A stretch of 48,619 bases of DNA from Akkermansiaceae bacterium (GCA_905182475.1 CAJJBR010000010.1:1-48619); one strand, 5' to 3'; counted from the stretch's first letter, positions 1 to 8,638 are shown. The notes: generated by a model not told the origin, from the sequence alone. Translations and numbers: made by a program.

Positions 1-2
1 CG

Positions 3-365
3 TTCGAGGAAATCGCCCCCAATTTTTCTGAATGGCCAGACGCTTGGTGCGGGGTTGAGGAAGACATCCCATACGGTGTAGGTCTAATCGAAGCAATGCG
101 TCCATTTATCGAGGATCTCATTCATCGAGGATTGAGGAAAAAGACCATCCGAAATCACATGGGGAACCTCTGGTTACTCGGGGGTGAGATTATTCGGTCG
201 GTCAGCATCGATGGCGACTACAAGACCGCACCAGATGAGAACCTTCGGCGCAGTGTTGATGAGCTTGGCGGAGCATATTGCCGCCACTTGACTTCCGAAG
301 CACAAGTCAAAGCATACGATGCAACGTGTAGGAAGTTACACAAGTTCCTGGAGTTAAAACCATAA
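3..365 (+). CDS. Small conserved hypothetical protein, 5'-truncated by the window edge
   Basis: The reading frame is open from the first bases, so the true start probably lies outside the window; an internal ATG at 96 gives 89 residues. The product is a small, soluble, charged protein with no signal peptide or membrane segment. The stretch KKTIRNHMGNLWLLGGEIIR and the closing TCRKLHKFLE resemble a widespread family of small hypothetical proteins of unknown function; this is from memory, not a search. It is the first of four small plus-strand genes and is followed by an imperfect palindrome (371-496). A mobile cassette origin is possible but unproven. Confidence 0.55.
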   Translation, partial: FEEIAPNFSEWPDAWCGVEEDIPYGVGLIEAMRPFIEDLIHRGLRKKTIRNHMGNLWLLGGEIIRSVSIDGDYKTAPDENLRRSVDELGGAYCRHLTSEAQVKAYDATCRKLHKFLELKP

Positions 366-370
366 AATGG

Positions 371-496
371 CCTACAAGGCGTGGCTACCAACAGGCTGCC
401 CGCCGCACGTCGGAAGCGACATGACAATTCAACCATCAACCTTGAAATCAGAGCGCGCCCCCAGGCAGCCTGTGGCAGCACTCAAACGCTGTAAAA
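371..496. repeat. Imperfect palindrome, attC-like (uncertain)
   Basis: This gene-free 130-base gap can fold on itself. ACAGGCTGCC (391-400) is the exact reverse complement of GGCAGCCTGT (464-473), and outward of these CTACAAGGCG (372-381) faces CGCTGTAA (488-495) with partial pairing. The size and the position between two small same-strand genes recall integron attC sites. However, the canonical RYYYAAC and GTTRRRY boxes are not present as such, and no integrase is visible. Confidence 0.35.
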
Positions 497-497
497 T

Positions 498-689
498 ATG
501 AATTCGGCTAAATACCAAATCCTCCGACTGATCACGGGTATCGCCTCCGTTACCTTAGCCGCGCTTGAATCGCCGTTTTGGTGGGTCGCAGTTATTCCTT
601 GGGTGTTGCTCTGCATTCTGGGGATCATCGCGACACTTCCTGTCGTCTTCGTGATAGGGGTCGGTGCTGGTGCGGCTCAAGCTGATTAG
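498..689 (+). CDS. Small membrane protein, unknown
   Basis: The 63-residue product is mostly hydrophobic, with two likely membrane helices (about residues 8-22 and 26-56 with a break at proline 34). No family was recognised. Its TAG stop is followed directly by the ATG of the next small gene (TAGATG), which suggests translational coupling. It starts about 10 bases after the attC-like palindrome. There is no strong Shine-Dalgarno sequence, so the call rests on hydrophobic pattern and on the tight join to the following frame. Confidence 0.4.
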   Translation: MNSAKYQILRLITGIASVTLAALESPFWWVAVIPWVLLCILGIIATLPVVFVIGVGAGAAQAD

Positions 690-944
690 ATGAGCGACGA
701 GTTCATTATTGGACTGATTTTTGTTACGCCGACGATTCTGGCTATCGCAATCGCTGAATTTAGTAAGCGTCGGTCGAGGAGATCGACTGATGCCACTCTT
801 CATGCTGGTTGCAAACAATCTCCAAACCAAAAACTTAACGAACAAGATGCTGCGTTGATGGATCAAGCTGCTACGGCTCCGGAATCTGAGGGTAGCGATG
901 AACCGAAAGAAAAATCGGAGGTGTCCCCCAGTAGAGGGAGGTAG
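690..944 (+). CDS. Small single-pass membrane protein with charged tail, unknown
   Basis: The 84-residue product has one N-terminal hydrophobic helix (about residues 4-22) followed by a basic patch (KRRSRR) and a polar, acidic tail rich in E, S and K. The likely topology is an anchored cytoplasmic tail. The start codon abuts the stop of the upstream small membrane gene, and a lipoprotein gene follows 26 bases later, so the three may be co-transcribed. No family was recognised. Confidence 0.4.
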   Translation: MSDEFIIGLIFVTPTILAIAIAEFSKRRSRRSTDATLHAGCKQSPNQKLNEQDAALMDQAATAPESEGSDEPKEKSEVSPSRGR

Positions 945-970
945 GCTTTGGCGTCCGACACAAGAATTCC

Positions 971-1306
971 ATGCGAAATCCAATAACCATTGTACTGCTC
1001 TGTGCGGCGCTTTCCGCTTGCCAGGCGGTCCCACAGGATCTCAAGCCAGTCTGGACCCAAACGGGAAAACCTGCAGCGTGCGCCGCTGCACCATACTCAT
1101 TCAAGGTTACGCCCTTGGAGGCTTTTCTGATCGCCCGCGAATCGCGTGGGCTTTCCTGGAAGCATCATTGGCATCTGTATGCCGATTCCAAATACTACTA
1201 CGTCCACGATATATTCCTTGGGGACGGTCCGCGTCGGGCGTTTCGGCAAGGCTTGCGAATCGATGGAAAGACTGGAGAGATTCAATACAGACGAGAGAGC
1301 CAATAA
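971..1306 (+). CDS. Small lipoprotein, unknown
   Basis: The 111-residue product starts with a lipoprotein signal peptide, MRNPITIVLLCAALSAC, whose lipobox (LSAC) predicts lipidation at Cys17. The mature part is short, aromatic (WKHHWHLYADSKYYYVHD) and ends with a DGKTGEIQY segment, which looks like one beta-rich PepSY-like fold. That last idea is only an impression. It is the last of the small-gene run; after it comes a dispersed repeat. Confidence 0.55.
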   Translation: MRNPITIVLLCAALSACQAVPQDLKPVWTQTGKPAACAAAPYSFKVTPLEAFLIARESRGLSWKHHWHLYADSKYYYVHDIFLGDGPRRAFRQGLRIDGKTGEIQYRRESQ

Positions 1307-1329
1307 TTCTTGGATATGCAGTTTGAATT

Positions 1330-1380
1330 GAATTTTTCACCGCAGAGTTGCAGAGGTTGCGAAGGGACGCAGAGCTTGGC
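1330..1380 (+). repeat. Dispersed repeat, copy 1 (TTTTTCACCGCAGAG type)
   Basis: The stretch begins with TTTTTCACCGCAGAG and contains the repeated unit GCAGAG. Most of its 51 bases match the reverse complement of 3672-3725. The two copies face each other across the methyltransferase and the first pseudogenes. Confidence 0.7.
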
Positions 1381-1474
1381 TTGTGTTTGTGTATTGGAAT
1401 AGAAGGCTCCGCTTGTGCAAAGGGGTTGGGAAACACCCTTCTCCCTACTGAAAAAGGTTTCAAACCTGTTCCTT

Positions 1475-2575
1475 ATGTTGGACAACAGCGGCATGCCCCG
1501 CACTTTTTCCGAACTCTATCTCGCGGATGCCTATCCACCGATGAGCTATCCCTCGGCGGATCCCGCTGTGAATGCGGCCGTTGCACTCGCGGCTGGGCTT
1601 GATGTTGCGGATCCTGCCGGTGCGCGGATCCTAGAGATCGGCTGCGGGACAGGGCATCACATCCTTTCACTGGCAAACCGCTGGCCCGGCGCGGAGTGCA
1701 CAGGGGTGGACATTTCCGCAAAGGGCATTTCAAAGGCGAAAAATCTCGCGCGGCAGGCGGGGCTGGCGAATGTGAAGTTCTGCGAGTGCCCGTTGCAGGA
1801 ATTTGAACCGGAGGGTGGGTTCGATTTTATCATCGCTCCCGGTTTTTTCTCGTGGGTGCCGGATGAGGTGAAGCTGGCGCTGATGGATTTCATCGGGAAA
1901 CGGCTTTCGCCGGGAGGGATCGCGGTGGTGAGTTTTAATGTGGTGGCTGGTTGGCGGGAGAGGATGGCGGTGGTGGAGAAGGTGCGGGCGATCCAGGAGT
2001 TGGGGGATACGGATGAAATGACGGCACTTTCCGTGATGAGGGATGTGGCTGGCGAAAGCGAAGCGGTGATCGTTGATGACATGCTGGCGAAGGGTGCGGA
2101 AGTGCTGGCCTTCGATGACTTCGCGCCGGTGATGGATGCGTGGTCGCTGGGGGCGGTAGTAAAGCTCGCGGAGGCGAGCGGGCTGAAATGGCTGGGGGAT
2201 TCGGTTTCCGGGGAAAGGGGTGATGATGCCGGGGACGATGCGGAAGGGAGGACGTTCCGGGCGGAGTTGTTTTGTGGGGCGGATGCGGTGTTGGGTGCAT
2301 CGCTTCCAGTCGTTTCTGCTACTCCCCGAGAGGCGAAGATTGCGGATTTTCCGATGCTGGATGCCTGGCGACAGGTCTGTGCGAGGGAGGCGTTGCCACT
2401 ACCGGATGCGGAGCTGAAACCCTGTATGTTCAGCTTCCCGCAGCTCAAAGTACTTGCGGCGATGGACGGAAGTCTCTCGGTGGTGGCGTTGGCGGATCAT
2501 GCCAAAAAGGTTGCTCCGGAACTGGATTTTATTCCGTGGCTGCGGCATGTGGCGGAGCGCGGACTGTTGGTGTGA
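1475..2575 (+). CDS. SAM-dependent methyltransferase with methyltransferase regulatory domain
   Basis: This is a class I methyltransferase. Motif I is ILEIGCGTGHH, followed by the acidic end of strand 2 (GVDIS) and the post-motif region DFIIAPGFFSWVPDE. The C-terminal half resembles the methyltransferase regulatory domain (PF10119 type) found in predicted methyltransferases of unknown substrate. The total of about 366 residues is shorter than the 500-residue members. The frame is open upstream to 1415 (GTG), but ATG at 1475 or 1493 fits better, because homology-like sequence begins at MPRTFSELYLADAYPPMSY. It stands alone, with no operon partner. The target is unknown. Confidence 0.8.
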   Translation: MLDNSGMPRTFSELYLADAYPPMSYPSADPAVNAAVALAAGLDVADPAGARILEIGCGTGHHILSLANRWPGAECTGVDISAKGISKAKNLARQAGLANVKFCECPLQEFEPEGGFDFIIAPGFFSWVPDEVKLALMDFIGKRLSPGGIAVVSFNVVAGWRERMAVVEKVRAIQELGDTDEMTALSVMRDVAGESEAVIVDDMLAKGAEVLAFDDFAPVMDAWSLGAVVKLAEASGLKWLGDSVSGERGDDAGDDAEGRTFRAELFCGADAVLGASLPVVSATPREAKIADFPMLDAWRQVCAREALPLPDAELKPCMFSFPQLKVLAAMDGSLSVVALADHAKKVAPELDFIPWLRHVAERGLLV

Positions 2576-2735
2576 GATCCACCGTCCGACTACAGTCTGG
2601 CCGTGCCTCCGGGACTTGGAAGAAGCCTTCGCGAGGCTCTTTCAGTTAACCGAGGCGGTAGCGAATTCTCAGGCCTACAAACCACCCCGGGATTTATAAT
2701 TACCTTGGAGTGATGAATTTCTGCAAGCTGAGCGC
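2576..2735. other. Gene-free gap
   Basis: The 160 bases between the methyltransferase and the TMEM43-like gene contain no recognisable gene, strong hairpin or promoter consensus. TTGGAGTGATGAA (2704-2716) contains GGAG but lies too far from the next start to serve it. Confidence 0.4.
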
Positions 2736-3401
2736 ATGTCAGAAGATTCCTTTTCAACAACTTCAAGCACCGGTTGGTTCAGCCGGATCGGTGATTCCAT
2801 CAAGGGCGTGCTTTTTGGCTTGGTCCTAATTGTCGTTTCCGTCCCGGTTCTTTTCTTCAACGAAGGCAGGGCGGTGAAGACCCGCAAGACGCTTGATCAG
2901 GGTGCAAAACAGGTAGTGACAGTTTCACCCGAGTCTCCAGATCCGACGAAAGACGGGAAGCTTGTGTATTTCTCCGGTGAGGCGGTTACCGAGGGCACTC
3001 TGGAGGATACTCAATTCAAGGTGAGTGCGGAGGCGTTGAAGCTTCGCCGCAGTGTCGAATACTACCAATGGGAGGAGGACGTGAAGACCGAGACGAAGAA
3101 AAAACTCGGCGGCGACGAGGAGACGGTGAAGACCTATAATTATAACAAGAAGTGGACCTCAAGTCCGATTAATTCATCGAATTTCGAGCGTCAGGCGGGT
3201 CACGAGAACTCCAGCCCTACAGTGGAGGGAAACTCGTGGGCGGCCAGCCCGATCACAGTTGGCGAGTTCACGCTCTCATCCGGTCTGGTGGGCCAGATCG
3301 ATAATTTCACGTCGCTTTCCTCAGGAGGAGAAACCGAACTTCCGCACCCTGATTGCCGCAGCACTAGTGGTCTCCGTGACCGCGAAGCCCGCCGCCTATG
3401 A
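2736..3401 (+). pseudogene. TMEM43-family membrane protein, 3'-truncated
   Basis: The first 195 or so residues look like the N-terminal part of TMEM43/DUF1625 proteins: one membrane helix (about residues 23-41, GVLFGLVLIVVSVPVLFF), the following FNEGRAVKT, and a large extracytoplasmic domain. Family members end with further membrane helices; here those are missing. From about 3330 the frame reads unrelated residues (GGETELPHPDC) to a stop at 3401, because the DNA there belongs, in another frame, to an alpha/beta hydrolase. The most likely cause is a deletion that joined two genes. It may still be expressed as a truncated protein. Confidence 0.7.
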
Positions 3402-3645
3402 TCCTCTGGCTGTCGGGAAAAAGGATATTTCCTCAGTGGCCTTCGTGGTGAAGGACAAGGGCCGCAACCGCGTGATCCCGATCTGAGTTTACCTGTCGGA
3501 GAAGGGGAAAGCGGCACCGATCGTCCTTTTCTCCCACGGCCTCGGTGGTTCCCGTGACAACACCCCCTATCTGGGGGGCATTGGGCGAAGCGGGGATACG
3601 TGGTGGTTTTCGTCCAGCATCCCGGCAGTGACTCAAGATCTAACA
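3345..3645 (+). pseudogene. Secreted alpha/beta hydrolase, fragment with stop and frameshift
   Basis: In the frame of 3346 the sequence reads TLIAAALVVSVTAKPAAYDP, the end of a signal peptide and start of a dienelactone-hydrolase-like protein. It continues through VAFVVKDKGRNRVIPI to an in-frame TGA at 3484, where relatives would have Arg (CGA to TGA). After the stop it continues with APIVLFSHGLGGSRDN. In the G-run 3573-3578 one G appears to be missing; restoring it gives HWAKRGYVVVFVQHPGSD. The gene then ends before the GxSxG nucleophile elbow. It lacks a start, since the 5' side is fused to the TMEM43-like gene. Confidence 0.75.
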
Positions 3646-3671
3646 TCCTATATCCGGTAGTTTGATAACGG

Positions 3672-3725
3672 AAGCTCGGCTCTGCGTCCCTTTGCGACCT
3701 CTGCGGCTTTGCGGTGAAAAATTCC
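3672..3725 (-). repeat. Dispersed repeat, copy 2, inverted
   Basis: This is the reverse complement of the element at 1330-1380 with few differences (CGCAGAG units, ending in the TTTTTCACCGC block). It lies between two gene fragments and may mark a recombination or insertion junction. Confidence 0.7.
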
Positions 3726-3744
3726 ACCGCACTGCGGATTCTAG

Positions 3745-4083
3745 CATCACCCCTATCGTGATCGCCCTTACCATCCGATTGCCTTTCGGGATTCTCCGGA
3801 GTTCGAACTGAGCGTTGACCATCCGGAGACCGTCTTGATTGGTGAGATTCTCTCGGTGAATCCCAAGCCAAGGACATCGGAACGGATCATCGACTACTTC
3901 TCCCACGACTTTTCAGAAACTCTCGCTCCGGCTGAGAGCTTTGAGATTGAGTTCGAGCTGCGGGCGAAGGATGTCGGATACTGGAGTGGCGACATCGATG
4001 CCTGCACGCCGAGCATGAACTTCGTGACCTACTACACCAAGATCGAGGTGCTGGATCCAACGCCCGTGGAAGCCTCGGAGTAG
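3745..4083 (+). pseudogene. C-terminal fragment of an unrecognised protein
   Basis: The frame opens after a TAG at 3742 and runs to the stop at 4083 without a convincing start; TTG at 3835 is a poor candidate with no ribosome site. The residues look like real protein (FSETLAPAESFEIEFELRAKDVGYWSGDID), with beta-strand-like alternation and a DACTPSMNF motif. I do not recognise the family. The upstream neighbour is a repeat and a broken hydrolase, so this is probably another truncated gene. Confidence 0.4.
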
Positions 4084-4088
4084 GTCAT

Positions 4089-4931
4089 TCAATCCGCCAC
4101 GGGATCGAGCCCGAGCTGCTTGCGTTTGGCTGCGTCCTCTGGATTGTGTAATTTCCAGTAGGGGACGTTCATGAGGCGCTTGCTAAGGGTGGCAGTGGTG
4201 GTGCCGGCTTTGATCTTCTCTTCCCATTTCCTGATGATGTGGGGGAAGGCCGTATCGAAATGGATGGAAAGTGTGCGGCTCAGGGAAGGATAAGTGAGCG
4301 TGTAGGTGCTGCTTCCGCTGGATTCGGACAAGACGGCTTTGGCCTTCACTGCGGAGATGGCGTGGTGGTTAAAGCGGGTGAAGATGGCTCCCGGGATGAT
4401 CTCGGTTTCGCCGGTGGGGAGTTTCTTCGGATCGAGGCGGAGGGTGATCCAGAGTTCGTCTTCTAGGTGGGCGGAGGGGAGCGTGAGTTTCTTGTCGCCG
4501 GCGTTTTCGAAATAGGAGCGGAGCTGCACGGACCAGCTGTTATTTCGGAAATTCGATTGCTGGAATGCTTGACCGCACCAGTCCTGGATGGAGGTGGTGG
4601 ATTTGAGGGCGTGGGGGAATTTTTTCAGGTCGATGGGGCGGAAGGTGCTGGTCATCGTGCGGTAGGAATAGAGGCCGGTATTGAAGGTGGTCAGGGCGTT
4701 GAGCTTGAGGACATCGGTGGAGTCGCCCTTGCCGCTCTCGTCCTTCACCTGCTTTCCGATGAGGAATGGTTCGGTGACAAAAATCAGCTCCGCGTGTCCC
4801 GGGTGGTTCTTTCCGTAGCGTGATTGGGATAGCTCGAAGGAGCTGATCTCCGCACCGTTGAACCAGAAATCGCGTATCTTGTCGGCGTGCAGGGGGAGGG
4901 CGAGCAGGAGGGAGAGGAAAGCGGTTTTCAT
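4089..4931 (-). CDS. Secreted protein of unknown function
   Basis: The start was set at 4931, because MKTAFLSLLLALPLHA is a clean signal peptide; the frame is open further upstream to 5129 but overlaps the next gene and has no protein-like features. The mature protein of about 264 residues is beta-rich, with NHHAISAVKAKAVLSESSGS and SRTLSIHFDTAFPHIIRKWEEK as typical stretches. The end, RLMNVPYWKLHNPEDAAKR, looks conserved. No enzyme motif was recognised; it looks like a verrucomicrobial hypothetical periplasmic or secreted protein. It is the one intact gene in a 4-kb stretch of broken ones. Confidence 0.65.
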   Translation of the reverse strand: MKTAFLSLLLALPLHADKIRDFWFNGAEISSFELSQSRYGKNHPGHAELIFVTEPFLIGKQVKDESGKGDSTDVLKLNALTTFNTGLYSYRTMTSTFRPIDLKKFPHALKSTTSIQDWCGQAFQQSNFRNNSWSVQLRSYFENAGDKKLTLPSAHLEDELWITLRLDPKKLPTGETEIIPGAIFTRFNHHAISAVKAKAVLSESSGSSTYTLTYPSLSRTLSIHFDTAFPHIIRKWEEKIKAGTTTATLSKRLMNVPYWKLHNPEDAAKRKQLGLDPVAD

Positions 4932-5007
4932 GGGTGAAAGGTAGCAAGGTCCCGGGGATTTGCGAGAATGCGGGTTGAGTAAATGGTTTTTGGGAGGATG
5001 TTCGCGG

Positions 5008-5801
5008 ATGAACTTAGCTTTTATTTGCGGTGTTGCTGGACTTGGATTGACCTTGGCAGGTTGCGGGAAGCCAGTGGAGAGCTCCGCTGTTGTTGTGGAT
5101 GAAGGCCGCCAGTTGGTGATGGACTCCATCGCAGCACATGGCGGGACGGAGAAATGGTATGGCAGCGGCCAGCTGCAATTCCGGTGGACGTATCACATGA
5201 GCGACAAGGGGCCGGAGGCGGTGGTGGATACGCTGCGGGAGTGTAAGCTTTTTTGTGTAAGTTGGCTCTTTAGCGATGTCGGTTAACGGTTGGTCGGCAT
5301 GCGATCTTCAAATTCGATGGCAAAGTGGTTGAGGGCTCCAGACCAGTTAGATACTGGACGGGTCCATTTGGCGCTGATGTTTTTCAAGCTCAGATAGAAG
5401 AGCTTATAGAGCGATTCAACGATGAGAATGCGAATTTCGAGCTGCTACCTGACCAGATGGAATTCGAGGGCAAGGATTGCACACAGGTGAAAGTCACTTA
5501 TGACAAGGCTGCGGGTGATTCGCCGGACGATTACTACGTGCTGCTCCTCGATCCCGAGACGAAACTCACCAGGGGCGCGTAATACACTGTGACCAGCAAA
5601 CTCGTCGCCAAGGACGGCCCGGGGGCACCGAAGTTTATCACGCTCGATGATCTCGCGGATGTCGGCGGAGTGAAGCTGGCGGGAGGCCACCGGACGTTTG
5701 CAATGGAGGATGGGAAGATCGGTGCGCAAATGCGTTTTACCGAGGTGAGCGAGGTGAAATGGCTGCCGGACGGGACGGTGGATCTATCTGTGCCGGAGTG
5801 A
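5008..5801 (+). pseudogene. Lipoprotein (DUF6503-like), broken twice
   Basis: ATG at 5008 begins a lipoprotein signal, MNLAFICGVAGLGLTLAGC. The protein reads well to VVDTLRE (about 5240) and is then lost in about 55 bases containing stops. It resumes in another frame at about 5290 (GRHAIFKFDGKVVEGSRP). An in-frame TAA at 5580 interrupts KLTRGA and YTVTSKL, after which the same frame reads GAPKFITLDDLADVGGVKL to the end. Features such as GDSPDDYYVLLLDPETKL resemble DUF6503 outer-membrane-lipoprotein-like proteins; this is a memory-based assignment. A single sequencing error cannot explain all the lesions. Confidence 0.7.
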
Positions 5802-5843
5802 CGAGGCTTGCGCCAGGCTCTGCCTGAGCGGATCATCTGGGAA

Positions 5844-6742
5844 ATGAAACACCTGCGCTCCACCGTTTTGCAAGCAGTCTTGGTGGGCTGTCTGTCCACA
5901 TTTTTCAATATGCCCGCCGTGGCGGCGGAGGCTGAGAAAGTCGATCTCTGGGAGCTAGGCAAGGCACCCGACGGGGAGCGCAGCTTCACGGAGGAGAAAC
6001 CCTTTCTCCTGCTCCATCGTCCGGAGCAGCCGAACGGGGCGGCGATGGTGATCTGCCCGGGTGGCGGTTACGGCGGGTTGGTGATGGGTGCGGAAGGAAA
6101 TGGTATTGCGGAGTGGTTGAACAAGCACGGGATCACCGGGATCGTGCTGAAATATCGCCTGCCGAAAGGACGATCTCATGTTCCATTGCTCGACGCGCAG
6201 CGGGCGATCCGGTTGGTGCGTGCCAATGCGAAGGAATGGGGATGTGATCCTGGCAAGATCGGGATTATCGGATTTTCCGCAGGGGGCATCTGGCATCGAC
6301 TGCAGCGACGCATTTTGATCTGGGGGAGGGAAAAACGACAGATCCGGTGAATCGCGAAAGTTGCCGCCCGGATTTCGCGGTTCTCGTCTATCCGGTGATT
6401 ACGATGGGGGAGTTGAGCCATGGCGGCTCACGGAAGAACCTCTTGGGCAAGAATCCCACGCCGGAGATGATCAAGCTTTTCTCAAATGAGCTGCAGGTCG
6501 GTGATGACACGCCTGCCACGTATCTGGCGCATGCCAAGGACGATAAGGTGGTGCCCTGTGAGAACAGCCGGATGTTCGATAAGGCCATGAAAGGTCACAG
6601 AGTTCCGAGTAAATATCTCGAGCTTCCGTCCGGAAACCACGGACTCAACGGCTACAAGGGGCCGATGTGGGATGCTTGGCAGAGTGGCTCGCTCGGATGG
6701 CTTGCGAAGCAGGGATTCGTCCCGAAGGATGCAACGGAGTGA
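5844..6742 (+). pseudogene. Secreted alpha/beta hydrolase (acetyl-esterase-like), one-base frameshift
   Basis: ATG at 5844 starts a signal peptide (MKHLRSTVLQAVLVGCLS). The protein has the oxyanion region VICPGGGYGGL, the nucleophile elbow GFSAGG, and later TYLAHAKDDKVVP and GNHGLNGY, which carry the acid and base. These features match BD-FAE/acetyl-xylan-esterase-like hydrolases. Directly after the nucleophile the frame breaks in the G-run 6282-6286. Adding one G restores GGHLASTAATHFDLGEGKTT and joins the frame that ends at 6742. Apart from this base the gene looks complete. It could be a recent lesion, phase variation in a G-tract, or a sequencing error. Confidence 0.8.
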
Positions 6743-6790
6743 TCCTGCCGTGGCTGTAGGAGTAATAGCCTTGCTCAATTAGCCAGGATA

Positions 6791-8638
6791 TTGCAAAAGC
6801 TATGTGTGAATCCACGTCCGACCATTTTCATTTCCACAGTTAGCAAGGAGCTTCGGAGTGCTAGGCAACTGGTGGCGAATACCCTAACCTTCCTTGGCTA
6901 CGAGCCTGTCTGGCAGGACATTTTTGGGACGGAAAGCGGTGATTTGAGGGAAATGCTCCGATCCCGGATCGATGGCTGCAAGGGCGTCGTTCAGCTAGTG
7001 GGCTACGGATACGGGGCCGAACCGTCGGAGCCGGACGAGGAATTCGGCAGGTGCAGCTACACCCAGTATGAGGCGCTCTACGCCAGGAAGCAGGGGATCA
7101 AGGTTTGGTACCTTTTCATCGATGAAAAGTTTCCCTCTGATCCATTCGGATCGGAGCCGGAGGAGCAACGACAGCTTCAGCTCATCTACCGCAAGGGGCT
7201 TAAGGCCGACTCCCATCTGTTCCATGAGTTGGCGAGCAATGAGGCGCTTGAGGCCGGTGTGCTCAAGCTGCGCGACGACCTGACCCTGCTGCGCCGCCGT
7301 GCGAGGATGTGGGTGATTGCGATCGTGAGCCTGCTCGCCGTTGTCATCGGCCTGAGCGTCTGGCTGCTACGATCACAGGATGACACGAAAAAGTCTGTGG
7401 ATGATGTTTCCGCAGAGGTGAAGAAGGGCAACGATACGATGGAACGGATCGCCGAGCGTTTCGAATCGCTGGTCTCGGACGGCGGGCTGATCGTGGAAGC
7501 GAAGACACCAGAAGGGCATTACCATAACGCCCGGATCCATGAGTTCGGTGGCAATTTCTCGGCGGCGCGAAAAGAATACACCTCATATCTTTCCGCAAAT
7601 CTCGAAGCGCTCGACCCGTGGCTGAGCTACTCGGAGATGCTCAAGGCATCGGAAGGCCGCTCTGGCGCGCTGGAAACCATGCGCTATTTCCAGGGTAAGC
7701 TCGATCCGCCCACGGTTTCCTACCAAACCACTCTGGCATTGTTGGAGGAAGGAGACTCACGATTGGATCGTTTAAAGGAACTCGCGGAGGAATATCCGGA
7801 CTTCGGACCACTGGCGTGGTTGATCAGTCGGGAATATTCCGCAGTTAGGAAGGGAGAGCAGACGCTCGCCGACCAGCGCTCTGAAAAAGAGTGGTTGGGG
7901 AAATTCCGCGAAGCACGGGACGGCGGGCAGGTTCTGCGTTATTTCATCGATCAAAAGGAGGCGCAGAAATGGTCGACTGCTGCGGATGCGGACTGGGCGC
8001 GACTGGGTGCCACACCGGAAAGGGTTTTGGAAAATCCTGTCACGCTCACCGCCCAGCAGAGCAATTCGGGATGGGCGGTCGTATTCAGCGTTTCCGATCC
8101 CAAAGCGAAGGAACTGTTCTACCGGTTGGACAGAGAAGGTGATTTCCAATCGACAGGGCATTTGCCCGCGAAGAATCCTCAGACCGGCCTGGCGATGGTC
8201 AACCCACACGTTCCGCTTCCGAATCTTTCGCCGGGGGAACATTCGATCGAGGTGAAATACACCGACCGGAACGATGCGTCTAACGGACCCTATATCTTAA
8301 AATTTTCCACCGGAGACGAGCAGCTTGCCCAAGGCAAGATGATGCTGAATGCGATTTCCGGATCATGGCTCTCATTCGGCGAAAACAATGGCAAGAGGCT
8401 CCTATATTTCACCATGCTGATGTCCTACCGGCCTGTCATCAGCGAGATCCGCTACTCGCTGAATGGCGAAGCGCTGGACAAGACCTACGAGTTCGAACCG
8501 AGCGATACGATGTTCGAGGTTGGGGACGGACTACTTTACCTGACCGTTCCGGATGACACACGCTTCGCGATGGTGCAGGTGACCTATAAGGACGGCACGA
8601 AATCGGGCGTGCAGAAGGTTGTTAGGAAAAAAGAGTAA
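6791..8638 (+). CDS. DUF4062 (TIR-like) protein with membrane helix and C-terminal beta domains
   Basis: Residues 9-112 form a DUF4062 domain, a fold related to TIR: PTIFISTVSKELRSARQLVA, the conserved FLGYEPVWQDIFGT, and SYTQYEALYARKQG with Glu94 at the place of the conserved acidic residue. A single membrane helix follows at about 173-193 (WVIAIVSLLAVVIGLSVWLL), then a polar helical segment, a TPR-like helical part (about 240-400) and two beta-rich, Ig-like parts to residue 615. The likely topology is a cytoplasmic DUF4062 domain with an external C-terminal part. The start is TTG at 6791 with AGGA just upstream; GTG at 6806 is the alternative. It stands alone. A signalling or defence role is speculative. 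Confidence 0.75.
   Translation: MQKLCVNPRPTIFISTVSKELRSARQLVANTLTFLGYEPVWQDIFGTESGDLREMLRSRIDGCKGVVQLVGYGYGAEPSEPDEEFGRCSYTQYEALYARKQGIKVWYLFIDEKFPSDPFGSEPEEQRQLQLIYRKGLKADSHLFHELASNEALEAGVLKLRDDLTLLRRRARMWVIAIVSLLAVVIGLSVWLLRSQDDTKKSVDDVSAEVKKGNDTMERIAERFESLVSDGGLIVEAKTPEGHYHNARIHEFGGNFSAARKEYTSYLSANLEALDPWLSYSEMLKASEGRSGALETMRYFQGKLDPPTVSYQTTLALLEEGDSRLDRLKELAEEYPDFGPLAWLISREYSAVRKGEQTLADQRSEKEWLGKFREARDGGQVLRYFIDQKEAQKWSTAADADWARLGATPERVLENPVTLTAQQSNSGWAVVFSVSDPKAKELFYRLDREGDFQSTGHLPAKNPQTGLAMVNPHVPLPNLSPGEHSIEVKYTDRNDASNGPYILKFSTGDEQLAQGKMMLNAISGSWLSFGENNGKRLLYFTMLMSYRPVISEIRYSLNGEALDKTYEFEPSDTMFEVGDGLLYLTVPDDTRFAMVQVTYKDGTKSGVQKVVRKKE

Noticed and set aside
1657..2448. Minus-strand frame of 263 codons under the methyltransferase
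   Set aside because: Ser/Ala/Pro-rich composition typical of an antisense shadow; the plus-strand gene has clear motifs.
3200..3877. Minus-strand frame of 225 codons over the pseudogene cluster
   Set aside because: Arg/Ser/Pro-rich, no motif; the plus-strand remnants explain the region.
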